In this document: piece by piece, positions 44,037 through 54,217 of the stretch
Numbering within the stretch: position 1 is the stretch's first letter
Layout: each line of letters starts with the position of its first letter
NCBI RefSeq assembly: GCF_027271155.1
Contig: NZ_CP114542.1
Coordinates: forward strand, 1,550,001 to 1,614,000
From: Brevundimonas subvibrioides
GTDB taxonomy: Bacteria; Pseudomonadota; Alphaproteobacteria; Caulobacterales; Caulobacteraceae
Direction of reading: 5' to 3'
DNA length: 64,000 bases
Notes under the pieces: generated by a model
Database searches by the model: none
Seen by the model: only the letters and a program-made list of their open reading frames with translations
What the model was told of the DNA's origin: nothing
Translations under genes and position numbers: made by a program

Positions 44037-46670
44037 TCAGGCCTTCGTGGTCGTCTTCTTCGCCGGTGCCTTTTTGGCCGCAGGTTTTTTCGTCGCAGCC
44101 GGTTTCTTCGCCGCAGCGGCTTTCGGCGCAGCCTTCTTCGCCGGTGCCTTCTTGCCTTTCGGCGCGACCAGGGCGCGGGCGGCCAGGAGGGGCACGGCGA
44201 TCTCCATCGTCATGTCCTCGGGCGCGGTGCCCTTGGGCAGGGTGGCGTTGATCTTGCCCGACTTCACATAGGGTCCGAACCGGCCGGACATGACGTGGAC
44301 CGGCTCATCCGTTTCCGGGTGGGCCCCCAGATCCTTCAGCGGGGCCACGGCGGCACCACGACCCTTGAACCCGCCGGCCCGCTTCTCGGCCAGAAGGACC
44401 ACGGCGCGGTTCAGTCCGATGTCGAAAACCTCATCGATATCCGCGACATTGGCGTAGGTTCCGGCATGGAGGATGAAGGGTCCGTAGCGGCCCAGACCGG
44501 CGGTGATCGGCTTGCCGTCCTCGGGGTGATCGCCGACGGCGCGGGGCAGGGCCAGCAGGCGCACGGCCTGTTCGAGCGTCAGGGTCGCAGGCGACCAGCC
44601 CTTGGGCAGTGAGGAGCGTCTGGGCTTATCCTCGCCGGGATTGGCGGTTTCGACATAGGGGCCAAAGCGGCCGATCTTCAGCGATACGGGCAGGCCGGTC
44701 GCTTCGTCGATGCCCAGATCGCGGTCGCCGCCGGCCTCGTCGCCCGCAGTCTGGCCCGCGCCGAAGCCGCGCGTGTAGCGGCATTCGGGATAGTTGGAGC
44801 AGCCGATGAAGGACGACTTCATCTTGAAGCTGGCCTTCAGATGCAGATGACCGGTCTTGCACAGCGGGCACAGGCGTGCGTCGGAGCCGTCGCCCTTGTC
44901 CGGGAACAGGAAGGGGCCGATCGCGGTGTCGAGCTCGTCGATGACGCCCTGGCGTTCCAGAACGGCGGCAGTTGCGGGCTTCAGCCTGGACCAGAATTCG
45001 CGCAGCAGCGTCTTCCAGTCCATGTCGCCGGCGGAGACCTCGTCCAGCTGATTTTCCAGGGCGGCGGTGAAGTCGTATTCCACCCAGCGGCCGAAGAACT
45101 GTTCCAGGAAGGCGGTGACCAGGCGGCCATTGTCCTCGGGGATGAACCGGTTCTTGTCCATGCGGACGTAGCCACGGTCGCGCAGCGTGGTCAGGATGGA
45201 GGCATAGGTCGAGGGACGGCCGATGCCGAGCTCTTCCAGCTTCTTGACCAGGGTGGCCTCGGAGTAGCGGGGCGGCGGCTCGGTGAAGTGCTGGTCGGTG
45301 CGGATCGCCTCGACCCTGGCCCTGGCACCTTCCTTGAGCGCGGGCAGGCGAGCGGTGTCGTCGTCCTCTTCGGACTCCGTGCCCTTCTGTTTCTCGTCGC
45401 GGCCTTCCTCATAGACCGCGAGGAAGCCGTCGAAGGTGACGACCTGACCCGTGGCGCGCAGGCCGGTCAGGCCGTCCGATGTCTCGACGTCGACCGTGGT
45501 GCGATCGAGGCGCGCGGCCTCCATCTGGGAGGCCACCATCCGCTTCCAGATCAGCTCATACAGGCGCTGGAGGTCGGATTCGAGGCGCAGCGAGTCGGGC
45601 CGGCGGGCGATGTTGGTCGGCCGGATCGCCTCATGCGCTTCCTGGGCATTCTTGGCTTTCGTCTTGTAATAGCGGGCTTCGGCCGGGACGAAGGCGGGCC
45701 CGAAGGTCTCGCCGATCACGTCGCGGGCCTGGGCGATGCCCTCGGGCGTCGTCTGGACGCCGTCGGTCCGCATATAGGTGATCAGACCCCCGGTCTCGTC
45801 GACTCCCTCATACAGTTTCTGGGCCGCCCGCATCGTGCGCTGGGCGTCGAAGCCGAGCTTTCGCGACGCTTCCTGCTGCAGGGTGGAGGTGGTGAAGGGC
45901 GGCGAGGGGAAGCGGCGGACGGGCTTCTTCTCGATCGACCGGATGGTGAAGTCGCCGGACTGAATGGCGGCCTTCGCCGCCTGGGCGGTCGCCTCGTCCT
46001 TGATGTCGAGGCGCTGGATCCGCTTGCCGGCGTGCTTGACCAGACGGGTGGTGAAGGGCGGGCTGTCGGCGGCCAGATCGGCTTCGATCGACCAGTATTC
46101 CTGGGGTCGGAAGCGCTCGATCTCCAGCTCGCGGTCGACCACGATGCGGAGCGCCACGGACTGCACCCGACCCGCCGACCGGGCACCCGGCAGCTTCCGC
46201 CACAGCACGGGCGACAGGGTGAAGCCGACCAGATAGTCGAGGGCGCGGCGGGCGAGGTAGGCCTCGACCAGTTCCATGTCGATCTGGCGCGGATTGGCCA
46301 TGGCCTCCAGCACGGCCGACTTTGTGATGGCGTTGAAGGTGACCCGCTCGACGGCCGTGTCCTTCAGTGCCTTCTTCTTGTTCAGGACCTCCAGCACGTG
46401 CCAGCTGATGGCCTCGCCCTCGCGGTCGGGGTCGGTGGCCAGGATGACGCGATCGGCGCGCTTTGCGGCGGCGGCAATCTCGGACATGCGGGTCGAGGCG
46501 CGGGCGTCGACCTCCCACTCCATGGCGAAATCCTCGTCCGGCTTGACCGAGCCGTCCTTCGACGGAAGGTCACGGATGTGGCCGTAGGAGGCGAGCACCT
46601 CGAAGCCCGGGCCGAGGTATTTGTTGATGGTCTTGGCCTTGGCGGGGCTCTCGACGATGACGAGATTCAT
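44037..46670 (-). CDS. topA: DNA topoisomerase I
   Basis: Type IA topoisomerase that relaxes negative supercoils, 877 aa. TOPRIM domain: MNLVIVESPAKAKTINKYLG, with the metal motif TDPDREGEAI. The catalytic Tyr is in GGLITYMRTDGVQTTP. A zinc-ribbon follows (CPLCKTGHLHLKASFKM... CSNYPECRYT). The C-terminal part has three or more topo C-repeats (KIGRFGPYVE, GLGRYGPFIL, MSGRFGPYVK), ending in a Lys/Ala/Pro-rich basic tail (KKAPAKK repeats), typical of alphaproteobacterial TopA. dprA lies upstream on the same strand, with 134 bases between. Confidence 0.97.
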   Translation of the reverse strand: MNLVIVESPAKAKTINKYLGPGFEVLASYGHIRDLPSKDGSVKPDEDFAMEWEVDARASTRMSEIAAAAKRADRVILATDPDREGEAISWHVLEVLNKKKALKDTAVERVTFNAITKSAVLEAMANPRQIDMELVEAYLARRALDYLVGFTLSPVLWRKLPGARSAGRVQSVALRIVVDRELEIERFRPQEYWSIEADLAADSPPFTTRLVKHAGKRIQRLDIKDEATAQAAKAAIQSGDFTIRSIEKKPVRRFPSPPFTTSTLQQEASRKLGFDAQRTMRAAQKLYEGVDETGGLITYMRTDGVQTTPEGIAQARDVIGETFGPAFVPAEARYYKTKAKNAQEAHEAIRPTNIARRPDSLRLESDLQRLYELIWKRMVASQMEAARLDRTTVDVETSDGLTGLRATGQVVTFDGFLAVYEEGRDEKQKGTESEEDDDTARLPALKEGARARVEAIRTDQHFTEPPPRYSEATLVKKLEELGIGRPSTYASILTTLRDRGYVRMDKNRFIPEDNGRLVTAFLEQFFGRWVEYDFTAALENQLDEVSAGDMDWKTLLREFWSRLKPATAAVLERQGVIDELDTAIGPFLFPDKGDGSDARLCPLCKTGHLHLKASFKMKSSFIGCSNYPECRYTRGFGAGQTAGDEAGGDRDLGIDEATGLPVSLKIGRFGPYVETANPGEDKPRRSSLPKGWSPATLTLEQAVRLLALPRAVGDHPEDGKPITAGLGRYGPFILHAGTYANVADIDEVFDIGLNRAVVLLAEKRAGGFKGRGAAVAPLKDLGAHPETDEPVHVMSGRFGPYVKSGKINATLPKGTAPEDMTMEIAVPLLAARALVAPKGKKAPAKKAAPKAAAAKKPAATKKPAAKKAPAKKTTTKA

Positions 46671-46804
46671 TGCGGCTCAGTCTGGGAGGAGGGGGGCAGA
46701 ACGTGGTTGGGTGCGGCCCCCGTGTCAATCAGTGCTGTTCCGCACTGCGATATTGCCGTCACCGTGGGTCATGCCTCGCGGTCGAATTCGGGGCATATTC
46801 GGGA

Positions 46805-47887
46805 TTAGGTCGAGGCGGACCCGCCGGGCAGAAGGGTGGCACGGCCTGCAAGGCTGAGCTCCAGCAAGGCGGCGGCGACGCTGCCGATGGGGGCACCCAG
46901 GGCGCGGGCGATCTCGTCACGCGGCGTCGGCGTGGGCGAGAGCAGGGCGGCGACGCGATCAAGGAAGGCGGGATCGAGGTCGTCGGCGTCGTCGGGGAAC
47001 GGGTTGTCGGCCGGGGGCTCGCCCAGTGTCCGCAGGGTCTCGAAGGCGCGGCGGACGTCGTCGATGCCCTCGCACAGGATGGCCCCCTGGCGCAGCAGTT
47101 CGTTCGGGCCTTTCGAGCGCGGATCCAGCGGCGAGCCGGGGACGGCGAAGACGTCGCGGCCCTGTTCTGCCGCCAACCGTGCGGTGATCAGCGAGCCGGA
47201 GCGCAGCTCTGCCTCCACCACGATCACACCGCGCGACAGGCCGGAGATGATGCGGTTGCGGCGGGGAAAGTCGCGGGCCTGGGCGCGGGCCCCCATCGGG
47301 CTTTCGGACACGATGCAGCCCTGTTCGACGATCTGGCCATAGAGGCTGGCGTTCTCGGCCGGATAGACGTCATCGACGCCACCGCCGAGAACCGCGACCG
47401 TGCCGGTCGGCAGGGACCCTGAATGGGCGGCGGCGTCGATGCCGCGGGCGAGGCCGGAGACGACGACGAAGCCCGCCTCGCCCAGCTGCTGCCCGAGGCC
47501 GCGCGCGATGCGCTGGCCACCGGCGGAGGCGATCCGGGCCCCGACTATGGCGACGGCCTCCTTCGAGAGCAGGGCCTCCTCTCCGCGGGTCCAGAGCAGC
47601 GGCGGCGGTGGGTCGATCGCGGCCAGCATGGCAGGGAAGTCAGGATCGCCGAGGACCAGCAGTCTGGCTCCGGCCTGGTCACCGGCGGCGAGTTCGGCCT
47701 CGATGCGGGTCGAATCGGGCAGGGTATAGCCGTGACCGCCGCCCTTTCGGACGAGGTCGGGCAGGGCGTCCAGCGCGCGCACGGCGGTGCCGAAGCGGTC
47801 CAGCAGTTGGCGGAAAGAGACGGGGCCGACCCGGTCGGCGCGGGCGAGGCGCAGGCGGGCGAAACGCTCGGCCTCGGGCAGGCTCAC
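46805..47887 (-). CDS. dprA: DNA processing protein DprA
   Basis: Binds incoming single-stranded DNA and loads RecA during transformation, 360 aa. N-terminal SAM-like region ([20 protein letters not shown]), Rossmann-like core with [55 protein letters not shown] and [17 protein letters not shown], and a C-terminal winged-helix segment (about 300-355). GTG start at 47887, overlapping the plsY stop by 4 bases (GTGA), so the two are coupled. Confidence 0.95.
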   Translation of the reverse strand: MSLPEAERFARLRLARADRVGPVSFRQLLDRFGTAVRALDALPDLVRKGGGHGYTLPDSTRIEAELAAGDQAGARLLVLGDPDFPAMLAAIDPPPPLLWTRGEEALLSKEAVAIVGARIASAGGQRIARGLGQQLGEAGFVVVSGLARGIDAAAHSGSLPTGTVAVLGGGVDDVYPAENASLYGQIVEQGCIVSESPMGARAQARDFPRRNRIISGLSRGVIVVEAELRSGSLITARLAAEQGRDVFAVPGSPLDPRSKGPNELLRQGAILCEGIDDVRRAFETLRTLGEPPADNPFPDDADDLDPAFLDRVAALLSPTPTPRDEIARALGAPIGSVAAALLELSLAGRATLLPGGSAST

Positions 47888-48534
47888 GCCTTCTTCGCGG
47901 CCCCGATCCGCGGCTCCGCGCCCTTCAGCAGGCGGCCGATGTTCTCGTGGTGGCGGATGTAGATCAGGACAGCGGTTGCGATGGCCAGGACGAAGATCGG
48001 CTGTGTCGCGGGCAGGCCGAGGTCGGGGAGAGGCAGCAGGGCATAGAGCGGCGCGGCGGCGGCTGCCACGAGCGCGGCGAGCGATGAATAGCGCAGCAGG
48101 AAGGCCACGATCAGCCAGGTCGCCCCCGCCATCAGCCCCAGGGGCCAGCAGGCGGCGATCATCAGGCCGAAGAAGGTGGCGACGCCCTTGCCACCCTTGA
48201 AACCCAGCCAGACGGGGAACAGGTGACCCAGGAAGGCCGCGCCGCCTGCGATGGCTCCGGCGGCGTCTGATTGCAGGACATGGCGGGCCAGAAGCAGGGC
48301 GACGGCGCCCTTTCCGGCATCCAGCAGCAGGGTGGCCAGGGCCAGGTCCTTGCGACCGGTGCGCAGGACGTTGGTCGCGCCGATGTTGCCCGACCCGATG
48401 TTGCGCACATCACCGGTCCCGGCCGCGCGGGTGATGAGGACGCCGAAGGGGATGGAGCCCAGCAGATAGCCGCCCACGGCGACGAGGCCGAGCGTGAAGA
48501 GCGCTGGGCCGACCAGATCCTGCAACCGATTCAC
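47884..48534 (-). CDS. plsY: acyl-phosphate glycerol-3-phosphate acyltransferase PlsY
   Basis: Integral membrane enzyme that starts phospholipid synthesis by acylating glycerol 3-phosphate from acyl-phosphate. The 216-aa product starts at GTG 48534. Key motifs are [64 protein letters not shown] and, near the end, [18 protein letters not shown]. Five or more hydrophobic segments fit the family. First gene of the plsY-dprA unit leading to topA. Confidence 0.96.
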   Translation of the reverse strand: MNRLQDLVGPALFTLGLVAVGGYLLGSIPFGVLITRAAGTGDVRNIGSGNIGATNVLRTGRKDLALATLLLDAGKGAVALLLARHVLQSDAAGAIAGGAAFLGHLFPVWLGFKGGKGVATFFGLMIAACWPLGLMAGATWLIVAFLLRYSSLAALVAAAAAPLYALLPLPDLGLPATQPIFVLAIATAVLIYIRHHENIGRLLKGAEPRIGAAKKA

Positions 48535-48657
48535 TCCCGCCAGACGTGCGTGGCGACAATGCGTCGGCGGCGGGTCCGGAGCAAGGGTGGAAGGGGTTAT
48601 CGGCGATCCGATCGGGGCGTATGAGGGCCGAAATCCTTCGCTGCTTCCGGTGTTGCC

Positions 48658-49578
48658 ATGATCCGTCTTTCGCTTGCGACCGTCCTGATGGCTTCGACTG
48701 TCGCCGGGTGTGCGGGCGCGCCGCCGGTTGCACCCGCCTCAGCCCCACGACTCGCGGCCTATTTCGACTGCGTGCGCGAGCGTGGCGGTATCGCAATCTC
48801 GGCGCACCGGGCCCAGTCGGGCGAGGACCAGCCGGAGAACTCCATCCAGGCCATCGAAGCGACCGGGCGTGCCATTCCGGGTGCGATCCTGGAGATGGAC
48901 GCGGCCCTGACCCGGGACGGGATGCTGGTGATGATGCACGACGACAGTCTGGACCGGACGACGACGGGGCGCGGGCGGGTCGCGGACAATACCCTGGCCC
49001 AGGTGAAGGCCGCGCGGCTGAGGGCACCGGACGGCACGCTGACCGATGCCGCCCCGCCGACGCTGGAGGAGGCGCTGGCGGCGGCCGGGCGGGTCGGCGC
49101 CATCGCCTCGATCGACCTGAAGCCGTCCAGCGAGGCGGCGACCCTCATCCTGGCGCGTCAGGTCGTGGATCAGGTGCGGCGCTCGGGGGCGCAGGCGCGG
49201 GTGATCCTGATCACCTATACGGCCGAAAGCGCGCGGGCTGTGGCGGCCCTGGCCCCCGAGATGATGATCTCGGCCGGGATGGACGATGTCTCCGGGCTCG
49301 ACGGTCTGAAAGCGGCGCAGATCCTGGCCTGGACAGGGGCCGGCGAGCCCAGGCCTGCCTTGTGGCGGGCGGTCGGCGAGCGGGGCGTGGAGGCGCAGTT
49401 CGGAACCCTGGGAGCACCGGGGCGGCGGCTGGACGACGCCTATGCGGCAGATGGGGATGTGTCGGAGTATCGGACACTGTTCGAACACGGCGTGACCGTG
49501 ATCGCGACGGATGAGCCTCTGGCGGTGAAGGGCGTGCTGGGTGCGGAACTGGCGGCGGCGGGGCGCTGTCCGCGGTAG
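48658..49578 (+). CDS. glycerophosphodiester phosphodiesterase lipoprotein
   Basis: A 306-aa protein with a lipoprotein signal ([18 protein letters not shown], lipobox VAGC with lipid Cys at 18). The GDPD catalytic motifs are [20 protein letters not shown] (HR and EN), [20 protein letters not shown] (Glu-x-Asp and His-Asp), followed by LDRTTTGRG and [10 protein letters not shown]. It hydrolyses glycerophosphodiesters released from phospholipids. It lies on the opposite strand to all its neighbours, between plsY and the pyr genes, where many alphaproteobacteria have pyrC directly next to plsY. Confidence 0.92.
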   Translation: MIRLSLATVLMASTVAGCAGAPPVAPASAPRLAAYFDCVRERGGIAISAHRAQSGEDQPENSIQAIEATGRAIPGAILEMDAALTRDGMLVMMHDDSLDRTTTGRGRVADNTLAQVKAARLRAPDGTLTDAAPPTLEEALAAAGRVGAIASIDLKPSSEAATLILARQVVDQVRRSGAQARVILITYTAESARAVAALAPEMMISAGMDDVSGLDGLKAAQILAWTGAGEPRPALWRAVGERGVEAQFGTLGAPGRRLDDAYAADGDVSEYRTLFEHGVTVIATDEPLAVKGVLGAELAAAGRCPR

Positions 49579-50856
49579 TCAGGCCGAATAGACCGTCCGC
49601 CCGCCGACGACCGTCATCTCGACGCGGCCCTGAAGGCGGCGGCCGTCGAAGGGGGAGTTCTTCGACTTGGATCGCAGCGCTGCCGAGTCCACGACGACCG
49701 GCGCACCGGGATCGAACAGGATCAGGTCCGCAGGGGCTCCGGGCGTGATCGTGCCGGCGTCGAGGCCCAGCAGGGTCGCGGGGCCGTGGGTCAGGGGGCG
49801 CAGCACGTCGAGCAGGTCGAGACCTTCCTCGTGATGCAGGCCGAGGGCGGCGGGCAGCAGGGTCTCCAGACCGACGGCACCCGGCGCAGCCTCCGCGAAG
49901 GGGCGGCGCTTGTCCTCGGCGGGGGCGGGGGTGTGGGCCGAGGTGATCGCCTCGATCAGACCGTCGCGGACGGCCTCGATCAGGGCGCGGCGGTCGCTCT
50001 CGGGACGCAGCGGCGGGTCCAGCCGGAAGAAGGTCCGGTAGTCGCCGATGTCGATCTCGTTGAAACACAGGTGGTTGATCGAAACGCTGGCCGCGACCTC
50101 CAGTCCCCGCCCCCGGGCGCGGGCCAGGACCTCGAGCGCCGCCTCGGTCGAGATCTGGTCGACCAGGAAGCGGGCCCCGGTCTGTTCGACAAGGGCGAGA
50201 TCGCGTTCCAGCTGGATTCGTTCGGCAATGGCGGGCGCGCCGGACAGACCGAGTCGTGTGGCCAGTTCGCCCGAGGTGGCCACGGCACCCTCCGACAGCC
50301 AGGGGTCGGCGGGGCGGCAGGCGATCAGGGCGTTGAAGGCCGAGGCATAGCCCATGATCCGCGACAGCACGCGGCTGTCGGCGATGACGTGGTCGCCGTC
50401 GGTGAAATAGAGTGCGCCTGCCTCGTGCATCAGGCCGATCTCGGCCATCCGCTTTCCGTCGCGGGCCTTGGTGGCGGCCCCGGCGACCCGGACGTTGACC
50501 AGATTCAGGGCCGCGCCCCGACGCTGGATGAAGTCTACCATGGCCGGATCGTCGACGGCGGGGTCGGTGTCCGGCTGGATGACGATGGTGGTCACGCCCC
50601 CGGCGGTCGCCGACAGGCTGGCAGACTTCAGCGTCTCCTTGGGCTCGGCCCCCGGCTCGCCGGTCCGGACGCGGATGTCGATCAGGCCGGGCGACAGGCA
50701 CAGGCCCCTGGCGTCGACGACGCGACCGGCGGTGAGCGTGGCGGGGCCGCGCTCGACACCGGTGATGACGCCGTCCTCGATCAGGACCGCGCCGGGACCG
50801 TCATAGTCGGAGGCGGGATCCAGCAGGCGGGCGTTGACGATCGCGAGGCGGGTCAT
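49579..50856 (-). CDS. pyrC': dihydroorotase-like pseudoenzyme PyrC' (metal ligands lost)
   Basis: A 425-aa dihydroorotase homologue. The fold signature is clear ([67 protein letters not shown]), but the zinc ligands are replaced. The usual HxH is R62-V-R64; the segment that should supply a ligand before ST is VDQIST; TPHH is SINHL; and the catalytic Asp motif TDHAP is SAHTPA. It should therefore lack dihydroorotase activity. This matches the inactive PyrC' subunits that pair with ATCase in pseudomonads. The stop of pyrB overlaps its ATG (4 bases) and the two probably assemble together. A true dihydroorotase must be encoded elsewhere. Confidence 0.9.
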   Translation of the reverse strand: MTRLAIVNARLLDPASDYDGPGAVLIEDGVITGVERGPATLTAGRVVDARGLCLSPGLIDIRVRTGEPGAEPKETLKSASLSATAGGVTTIVIQPDTDPAVDDPAMVDFIQRRGAALNLVNVRVAGAATKARDGKRMAEIGLMHEAGALYFTDGDHVIADSRVLSRIMGYASAFNALIACRPADPWLSEGAVATSGELATRLGLSGAPAIAERIQLERDLALVEQTGARFLVDQISTEAALEVLARARGRGLEVAASVSINHLCFNEIDIGDYRTFFRLDPPLRPESDRRALIEAVRDGLIEAITSAHTPAPAEDKRRPFAEAAPGAVGLETLLPAALGLHHEEGLDLLDVLRPLTHGPATLLGLDAGTITPGAPADLILFDPGAPVVVDSAALRSKSKNSPFDGRRLQGRVEMTVVGGRTVYSA

Positions 50857-51833
50857 GCCGCACCCTCCAGCCGGGCCGAAAGGGAGGCGAGGACGGCCAT
50901 TCGGGCGGCGACGCCCATTTCGACCTGGTCCTGGATCAGGGAGACGGTGAGGTCGTCGGCGACGTCGGAATCGATCTCGACGCCCCGGTTCATCGGCCCG
51001 GGATGCATGACCTTCGCGCCCGGATTGGCCCAGGCGAGTTTTTCGCGGTCCAGACCCCAGAAGCGGAAATATTCGCGGGTCGAGGGCACCAGCGCCCCGT
51101 CCATCCGCTCAAGCTGCAGGCGCAGCATCATCACGACATCGCAGCCCTTCAGGCCCTCGCGCATGTCGTGGAAGACCTCGCAGCCCCAGCGGTCGGCGTC
51201 GCCGGGGACGAGCGTCGGCGGGCCGATCAGACGGACGCGGGCCCCCATCATCGACAGCAGGGCGACGTTGGAGCGCGCGACCCGGCTGTGAGCGATGTCG
51301 CCGCAGATGGCCACTGTCAGGCCACCGACATCGCCGAACGCGCGGCGCAGGCTGAGCAGGTCCAGCAGGGCCTGGGTGGGATGCTCGTGTCGGCCGTCAC
51401 CGGCGTTGACGACCGCGCAGCCGACCTTTTGCGACAACAGGGCGGCGGCACCGGAGGCCGAATGGCGCACGACCAGAATGTCGGGGCGCATGGCGTTCAG
51501 GGTGACGGCGGTGTCGATGAGGGTCTCGCCCTTCTTCACCGAGGAGGCCTGGACCGGCATGGTAACGACGTCCGCCCCCAGCCGCTTGGCCGCGATCTCG
51601 AACGAGGAACTCGTCCGGGTCGAATTCTCGAAGAACAGGTTCAGAACCGTGCGGCCGCGCAGCAGGTCCCGCCCCTTGGTCGATTCGCGGTTCAGATCGA
51701 CGAAGACGTCGGCAAGATCGAGCAGGGCAAGCGTGAACGGCGGATTGAGGTCGCCCGCGGCCAGGAAATGGGGTTTCGGAAACGGGACCAGCCGGTCGGC
51801 GATCAGGTCGGCGGCGACAGCGGTATGGGTCAT
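50853..51833 (-). CDS. pyrB: aspartate carbamoyltransferase catalytic subunit
   Basis: ATCase, which joins carbamoyl phosphate and aspartate in pyrimidine synthesis. The 326-aa product has the carbamoyl-phosphate loop [20 protein letters not shown], the mobile-loop region [53 protein letters not shown], and the C-terminal [12 protein letters not shown]. It starts at ATG 51833 and overlaps pyrC' by 4 bases. No PyrI regulatory chain gene is present, as expected for the class that pairs with PyrC or PyrC'. Confidence 0.97.
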   Translation of the reverse strand: MTHTAVAADLIADRLVPFPKPHFLAAGDLNPPFTLALLDLADVFVDLNRESTKGRDLLRGRTVLNLFFENSTRTSSSFEIAAKRLGADVVTMPVQASSVKKGETLIDTAVTLNAMRPDILVVRHSASGAAALLSQKVGCAVVNAGDGRHEHPTQALLDLLSLRRAFGDVGGLTVAICGDIAHSRVARSNVALLSMMGARVRLIGPPTLVPGDADRWGCEVFHDMREGLKGCDVVMMLRLQLERMDGALVPSTREYFRFWGLDREKLAWANPGAKVMHPGPMNRGVEIDSDVADDLTVSLIQDQVEMGVAARMAVLASLSARLEGAA

Positions 51834-51856
51834 CAAAGCCCGGCTATAGACGGGTC

Positions 51857-52780
51857 TCACGCCAGATGGAACAGGGCGAGCGCCAGGGGAATGCCAAGCG
51901 CGCTGCAGACCGTGGTCAGGGCGACGATCCCGGCCATCAGGGGCGCATCGCCGCCCATCTGGCGCGCCAGCAGATAGGCGGCCGCCGCGCCAGGTGCCGC
52001 GCCGCACAACAGGGCGGTCGCCTGGGCCAGTTCGTCGCCGCCGTAGAGCACACACAGGCCCCACATCAGCGGGGGCATGACCAGCAGCTTCACCGCGGTG
52101 ACGCCCACGACGGTCCATTTGCGTCGCGCCACCTCGGCGAAGCTCAGGCCCGCGCCCGCGACGATCAGGCCCAGTGGCAGGGCGGCGCCACCCAGCAGCT
52201 TCAGGGTGTCGGAAAAGCCCGGGATGGGCGGGACGTGGAGAAAGTTCAGTGCCAGTCCCGTCAGGCAGGCGACCAGGATCGGATTGGCCAACATGGCCTT
52301 CATCAAGGCCAGGGGCGACACACCACGCTGGTCTGTGCCCCAGCGGGCGAGGACGGCGACGCAGGCGATGTTGGTCACCGGGATGATGCAGGCAATCATG
52401 ACGGCGGCCAGGGCGAGGCCTTCGGCGCCGTAGGCGGACTGGATGACAGGCAGGAACACGAAGCTGTTCCAGCGAATGGTGCCCTGAAACACGCTGGTGA
52501 AGGCCGGACCGTCGATCTTCAGCAGCGGCCTGGCCAGCAGGGTTAGTGCGCCGACGATGAGGACAGCCGTGACAGCCGATCCGCCCGCCGCGCCCGCGCT
52601 GCTGCCCGACAGGTCTGCGTCCCAGATCGCCGGGATCAGGAAGCCGGGGTAGAGCAGGTTGATCGACAGCTTCTCGATCGGTCGCCAGGTGGCGTCGGGC
52701 AGGAAATCGGATTTTCGCAGGCCGTATCCGATGGCGATCAGGATGAAGACCGGGACGACCCCCGCGAACAGGGCCAGCAT
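51857..52780 (-). CDS. AEC family transporter
   Basis: A 307-aa membrane protein of the auxin efflux carrier family with about ten hydrophobic segments. The N-terminus has [19 protein letters not shown] and [15 protein letters not shown]; the middle has [35 protein letters not shown] and [20 protein letters not shown]. The C-terminal segment [19 protein letters not shown] is typical. AEC members export malate, malonate or other organic acids; the substrate here is unknown. Its ATG overlaps the ruvX stop by 1 base and it sits 23 bases upstream of pyrB on the same strand, so ruvX-AEC-pyrB-pyrC' form one likely operon. Confidence 0.88.
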   Translation of the reverse strand: MLALFAGVVPVFILIAIGYGLRKSDFLPDATWRPIEKLSINLLYPGFLIPAIWDADLSGSSAGAAGGSAVTAVLIVGALTLLARPLLKIDGPAFTSVFQGTIRWNSFVFLPVIQSAYGAEGLALAAVMIACIIPVTNIACVAVLARWGTDQRGVSPLALMKAMLANPILVACLTGLALNFLHVPPIPGFSDTLKLLGGAALPLGLIVAGAGLSFAEVARRKWTVVGVTAVKLLVMPPLMWGLCVLYGGDELAQATALLCGAAPGAAAAYLLARQMGGDAPLMAGIVALTTVCSALGIPLALALFHLA

Positions 52781-53271
52781 CAGCCGTTCCTGACCCGGTC
52801 CAGCGCGCCCTGGAGGATCCAGGCAGCGGCGGTGCGGTCGACGACGCCCGCGCGGCGTTTGCGGGACAGGTCCAGTTCCCCGATCAGGAACCGCTCGACG
52901 GCCGAGGTGGACAGGCGCTCGTCCCAGAAGGCCACATTGACGGGCCGGAACCGCTCCAGATTGCGGGCGAAGGCGCGGCAGGACTGTGCGCGGGGCCCCT
53001 CGGTGCCGTCCATGTTGACCGGCAGGCCGATGATGAGGGCCGAGACCTTCCTGTGGTCCATCAGCTTGAACAGGGCCTGGGCCTCGGCCGTGAATCTGGA
53101 CTTGCGGATCAGCTCCAGCGGGCTGGCGATCATGCGCGAGGTATCGGACGTGGCCACGCCGATGGTCGTCTCGCCCAGATCCAGCCCCATCCAGGCGGTG
53201 TCGGGCGGGCAGGCGGCGGCGAGGTCTGTGAGGTTCAGGACGGGCACAGCCGGGGCGGTAGGCGTTGCCAT
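52780..53271 (-). CDS. ruvX: putative Holliday junction resolvase RuvX (YqgF)
   Basis: RNase H-fold protein of the YqgF/RuvX family, 163 aa, involved in 16S rRNA maturation and possibly Holliday junction resolution. [20 protein letters not shown] carries the first Asp; [20 protein letters not shown] and [20 protein letters not shown] (Glu/Asp) and [17 protein letters not shown] complete the site. The ATG at 53271 is chosen; an upstream frame runs into the lipoprotein promoter region. First gene of the strand unit with the AEC transporter and pyrB. Confidence 0.93.
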   Translation of the reverse strand: MATPTAPAVPVLNLTDLAAACPPDTAWMGLDLGETTIGVATSDTSRMIASPLELIRKSRFTAEAQALFKLMDHRKVSALIIGLPVNMDGTEGPRAQSCRAFARNLERFRPVNVAFWDERLSTSAVERFLIGELDLSRKRRAGVVDRTAAAWILQGALDRVRNG

Positions 53272-53320
53272 TCCTGCTGTCAAAGGCGAGGGTGACCTTA
53301 ACCACAACGGAGGGCTATCC

Positions 53321-53842
53321 ATGTCGCGTCACCTGGTTCTGGCCGCTGCTCTCGCGAGCGTGATGGCCGCCACGGCCTGCAATGCACAGCCAGAGGTCAG
53401 GGTCACCACGACGACCGAAGTGGCCGCCGCCCCGCAGGCCACTCCGCTGACCGCAGCGGGCGCGCCCACGACCCTGTCAGCGGAGGCCGGGGACGAAGGC
53501 CTGATGTCCGCCGCCAGCGTCGTGCGGGTCGACTGGGTGGCCGAGGACGGGGCCAAGATGTTCGGCACCGCCGGCGGTGATCCGGCGATGAACGGCCTGT
53601 ACAGCTACATCGCCTTCTTCGGCAGTCCCGCAGATGGATGGGCCGTGTTCAAGCTGGGCGATTTTCTGGATTACACCGTCCTGTCGTCCTCGGCAGGGCG
53701 GGTCGACCTTGACCTGCACGAGAGCACCCTGAACGAGGCGACTTCCGAGATCGGCAGCCGCCACCGCAAGGTGATCGTGTCCTGGACCGTACCGGCCGAG
53801 GGCGAGACCCCGACGGCGATCACGGTGACGCCCGCGTCCTGA
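53321..53842 (+). CDS. hypothetical lipoprotein
   Basis: A 173-aa protein with signal MSRHLVLAAALASVMAATAC (lipobox ATAC, lipid Cys at residue 20). The mature part starts Thr/Ala-rich and disordered, then a compact beta-rich domain (VVRVDWVAEDGAKMFGTAGG to the end, about 65-173). No family recognised. It is divergent from ruvX, 49 bases apart, and lies before gatC. The 87 bases after it contain a gggcggg/cccgccc hairpin. Confidence 0.65.
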   Translation: MSRHLVLAAALASVMAATACNAQPEVRVTTTTEVAAAPQATPLTAAGAPTTLSAEAGDEGLMSAASVVRVDWVAEDGAKMFGTAGGDPAMNGLYSYIAFFGSPADGWAVFKLGDFLDYTVLSSSAGRVDLDLHESTLNEATSEIGSRHRKVIVSWTVPAEGETPTAITVTPAS

Positions 53843-53929
53843 CGGGCGGCAACTTGTGCGGGGCGGTCCTTGTGCGTCGGGGGGCGGGCGGCTAATCCCG
53901 CCCGCTAAACCTCTCGACTGGAGGGCCGC

Positions 53930-54217
53930 ATGGCCATCGACGCCGCGACGGTGAGGAAGGTCGCCCACCTCGCCCGCATCAAGACCCCCGACGACCGGCT
54001 GGAGCCCCTGGCCGGCGAACTGAATGCGATCATGGCGTGGATCGACCAGCTGAACGAGGTCGATGTGGCGGGCGTTGAGCCCATGACATCGAACGTCGCC
54101 CAGCCGCTGAGGCTGCGTGACGACGTCATCACCGACGGTGCGCGGGTCGAGGCGGTGCTGTCGAATGCGCCGAAGTCTGCCGACGGCTTCTACGTCGTGC
54201 CCAAGGTGGTCGAATAG
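53930..54217 (+). CDS. gatC: Asp/Glu-tRNA amidotransferase subunit C
   Basis: Small subunit of GatCAB, which converts Glu-tRNA(Gln) and sometimes Asp-tRNA(Asn) to the correct amide form. The 95-aa product starts MAIDAATVRKVAHLARIKTP and has ELNAIMAWIDQLNEVDVAGV and EPMTSNVAQPLRLRDDVITD, typical for GatC. It stabilises the A-B interface. gatA follows with no gap. Confidence 0.96.
   Translation: MAIDAATVRKVAHLARIKTPDDRLEPLAGELNAIMAWIDQLNEVDVAGVEPMTSNVAQPLRLRDDVITDGARVEAVLSNAPKSADGFYVVPKVVE

Noticed and set aside
44040..44170. Tandem repeats at the topA 3' end
   Set aside because: They encode the normal Lys/Ala/Pro tail of TopA, not a separate repeat.
44841..46808. 655-codon frame antisense to topA
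   Set aside because: Shadow of topA.
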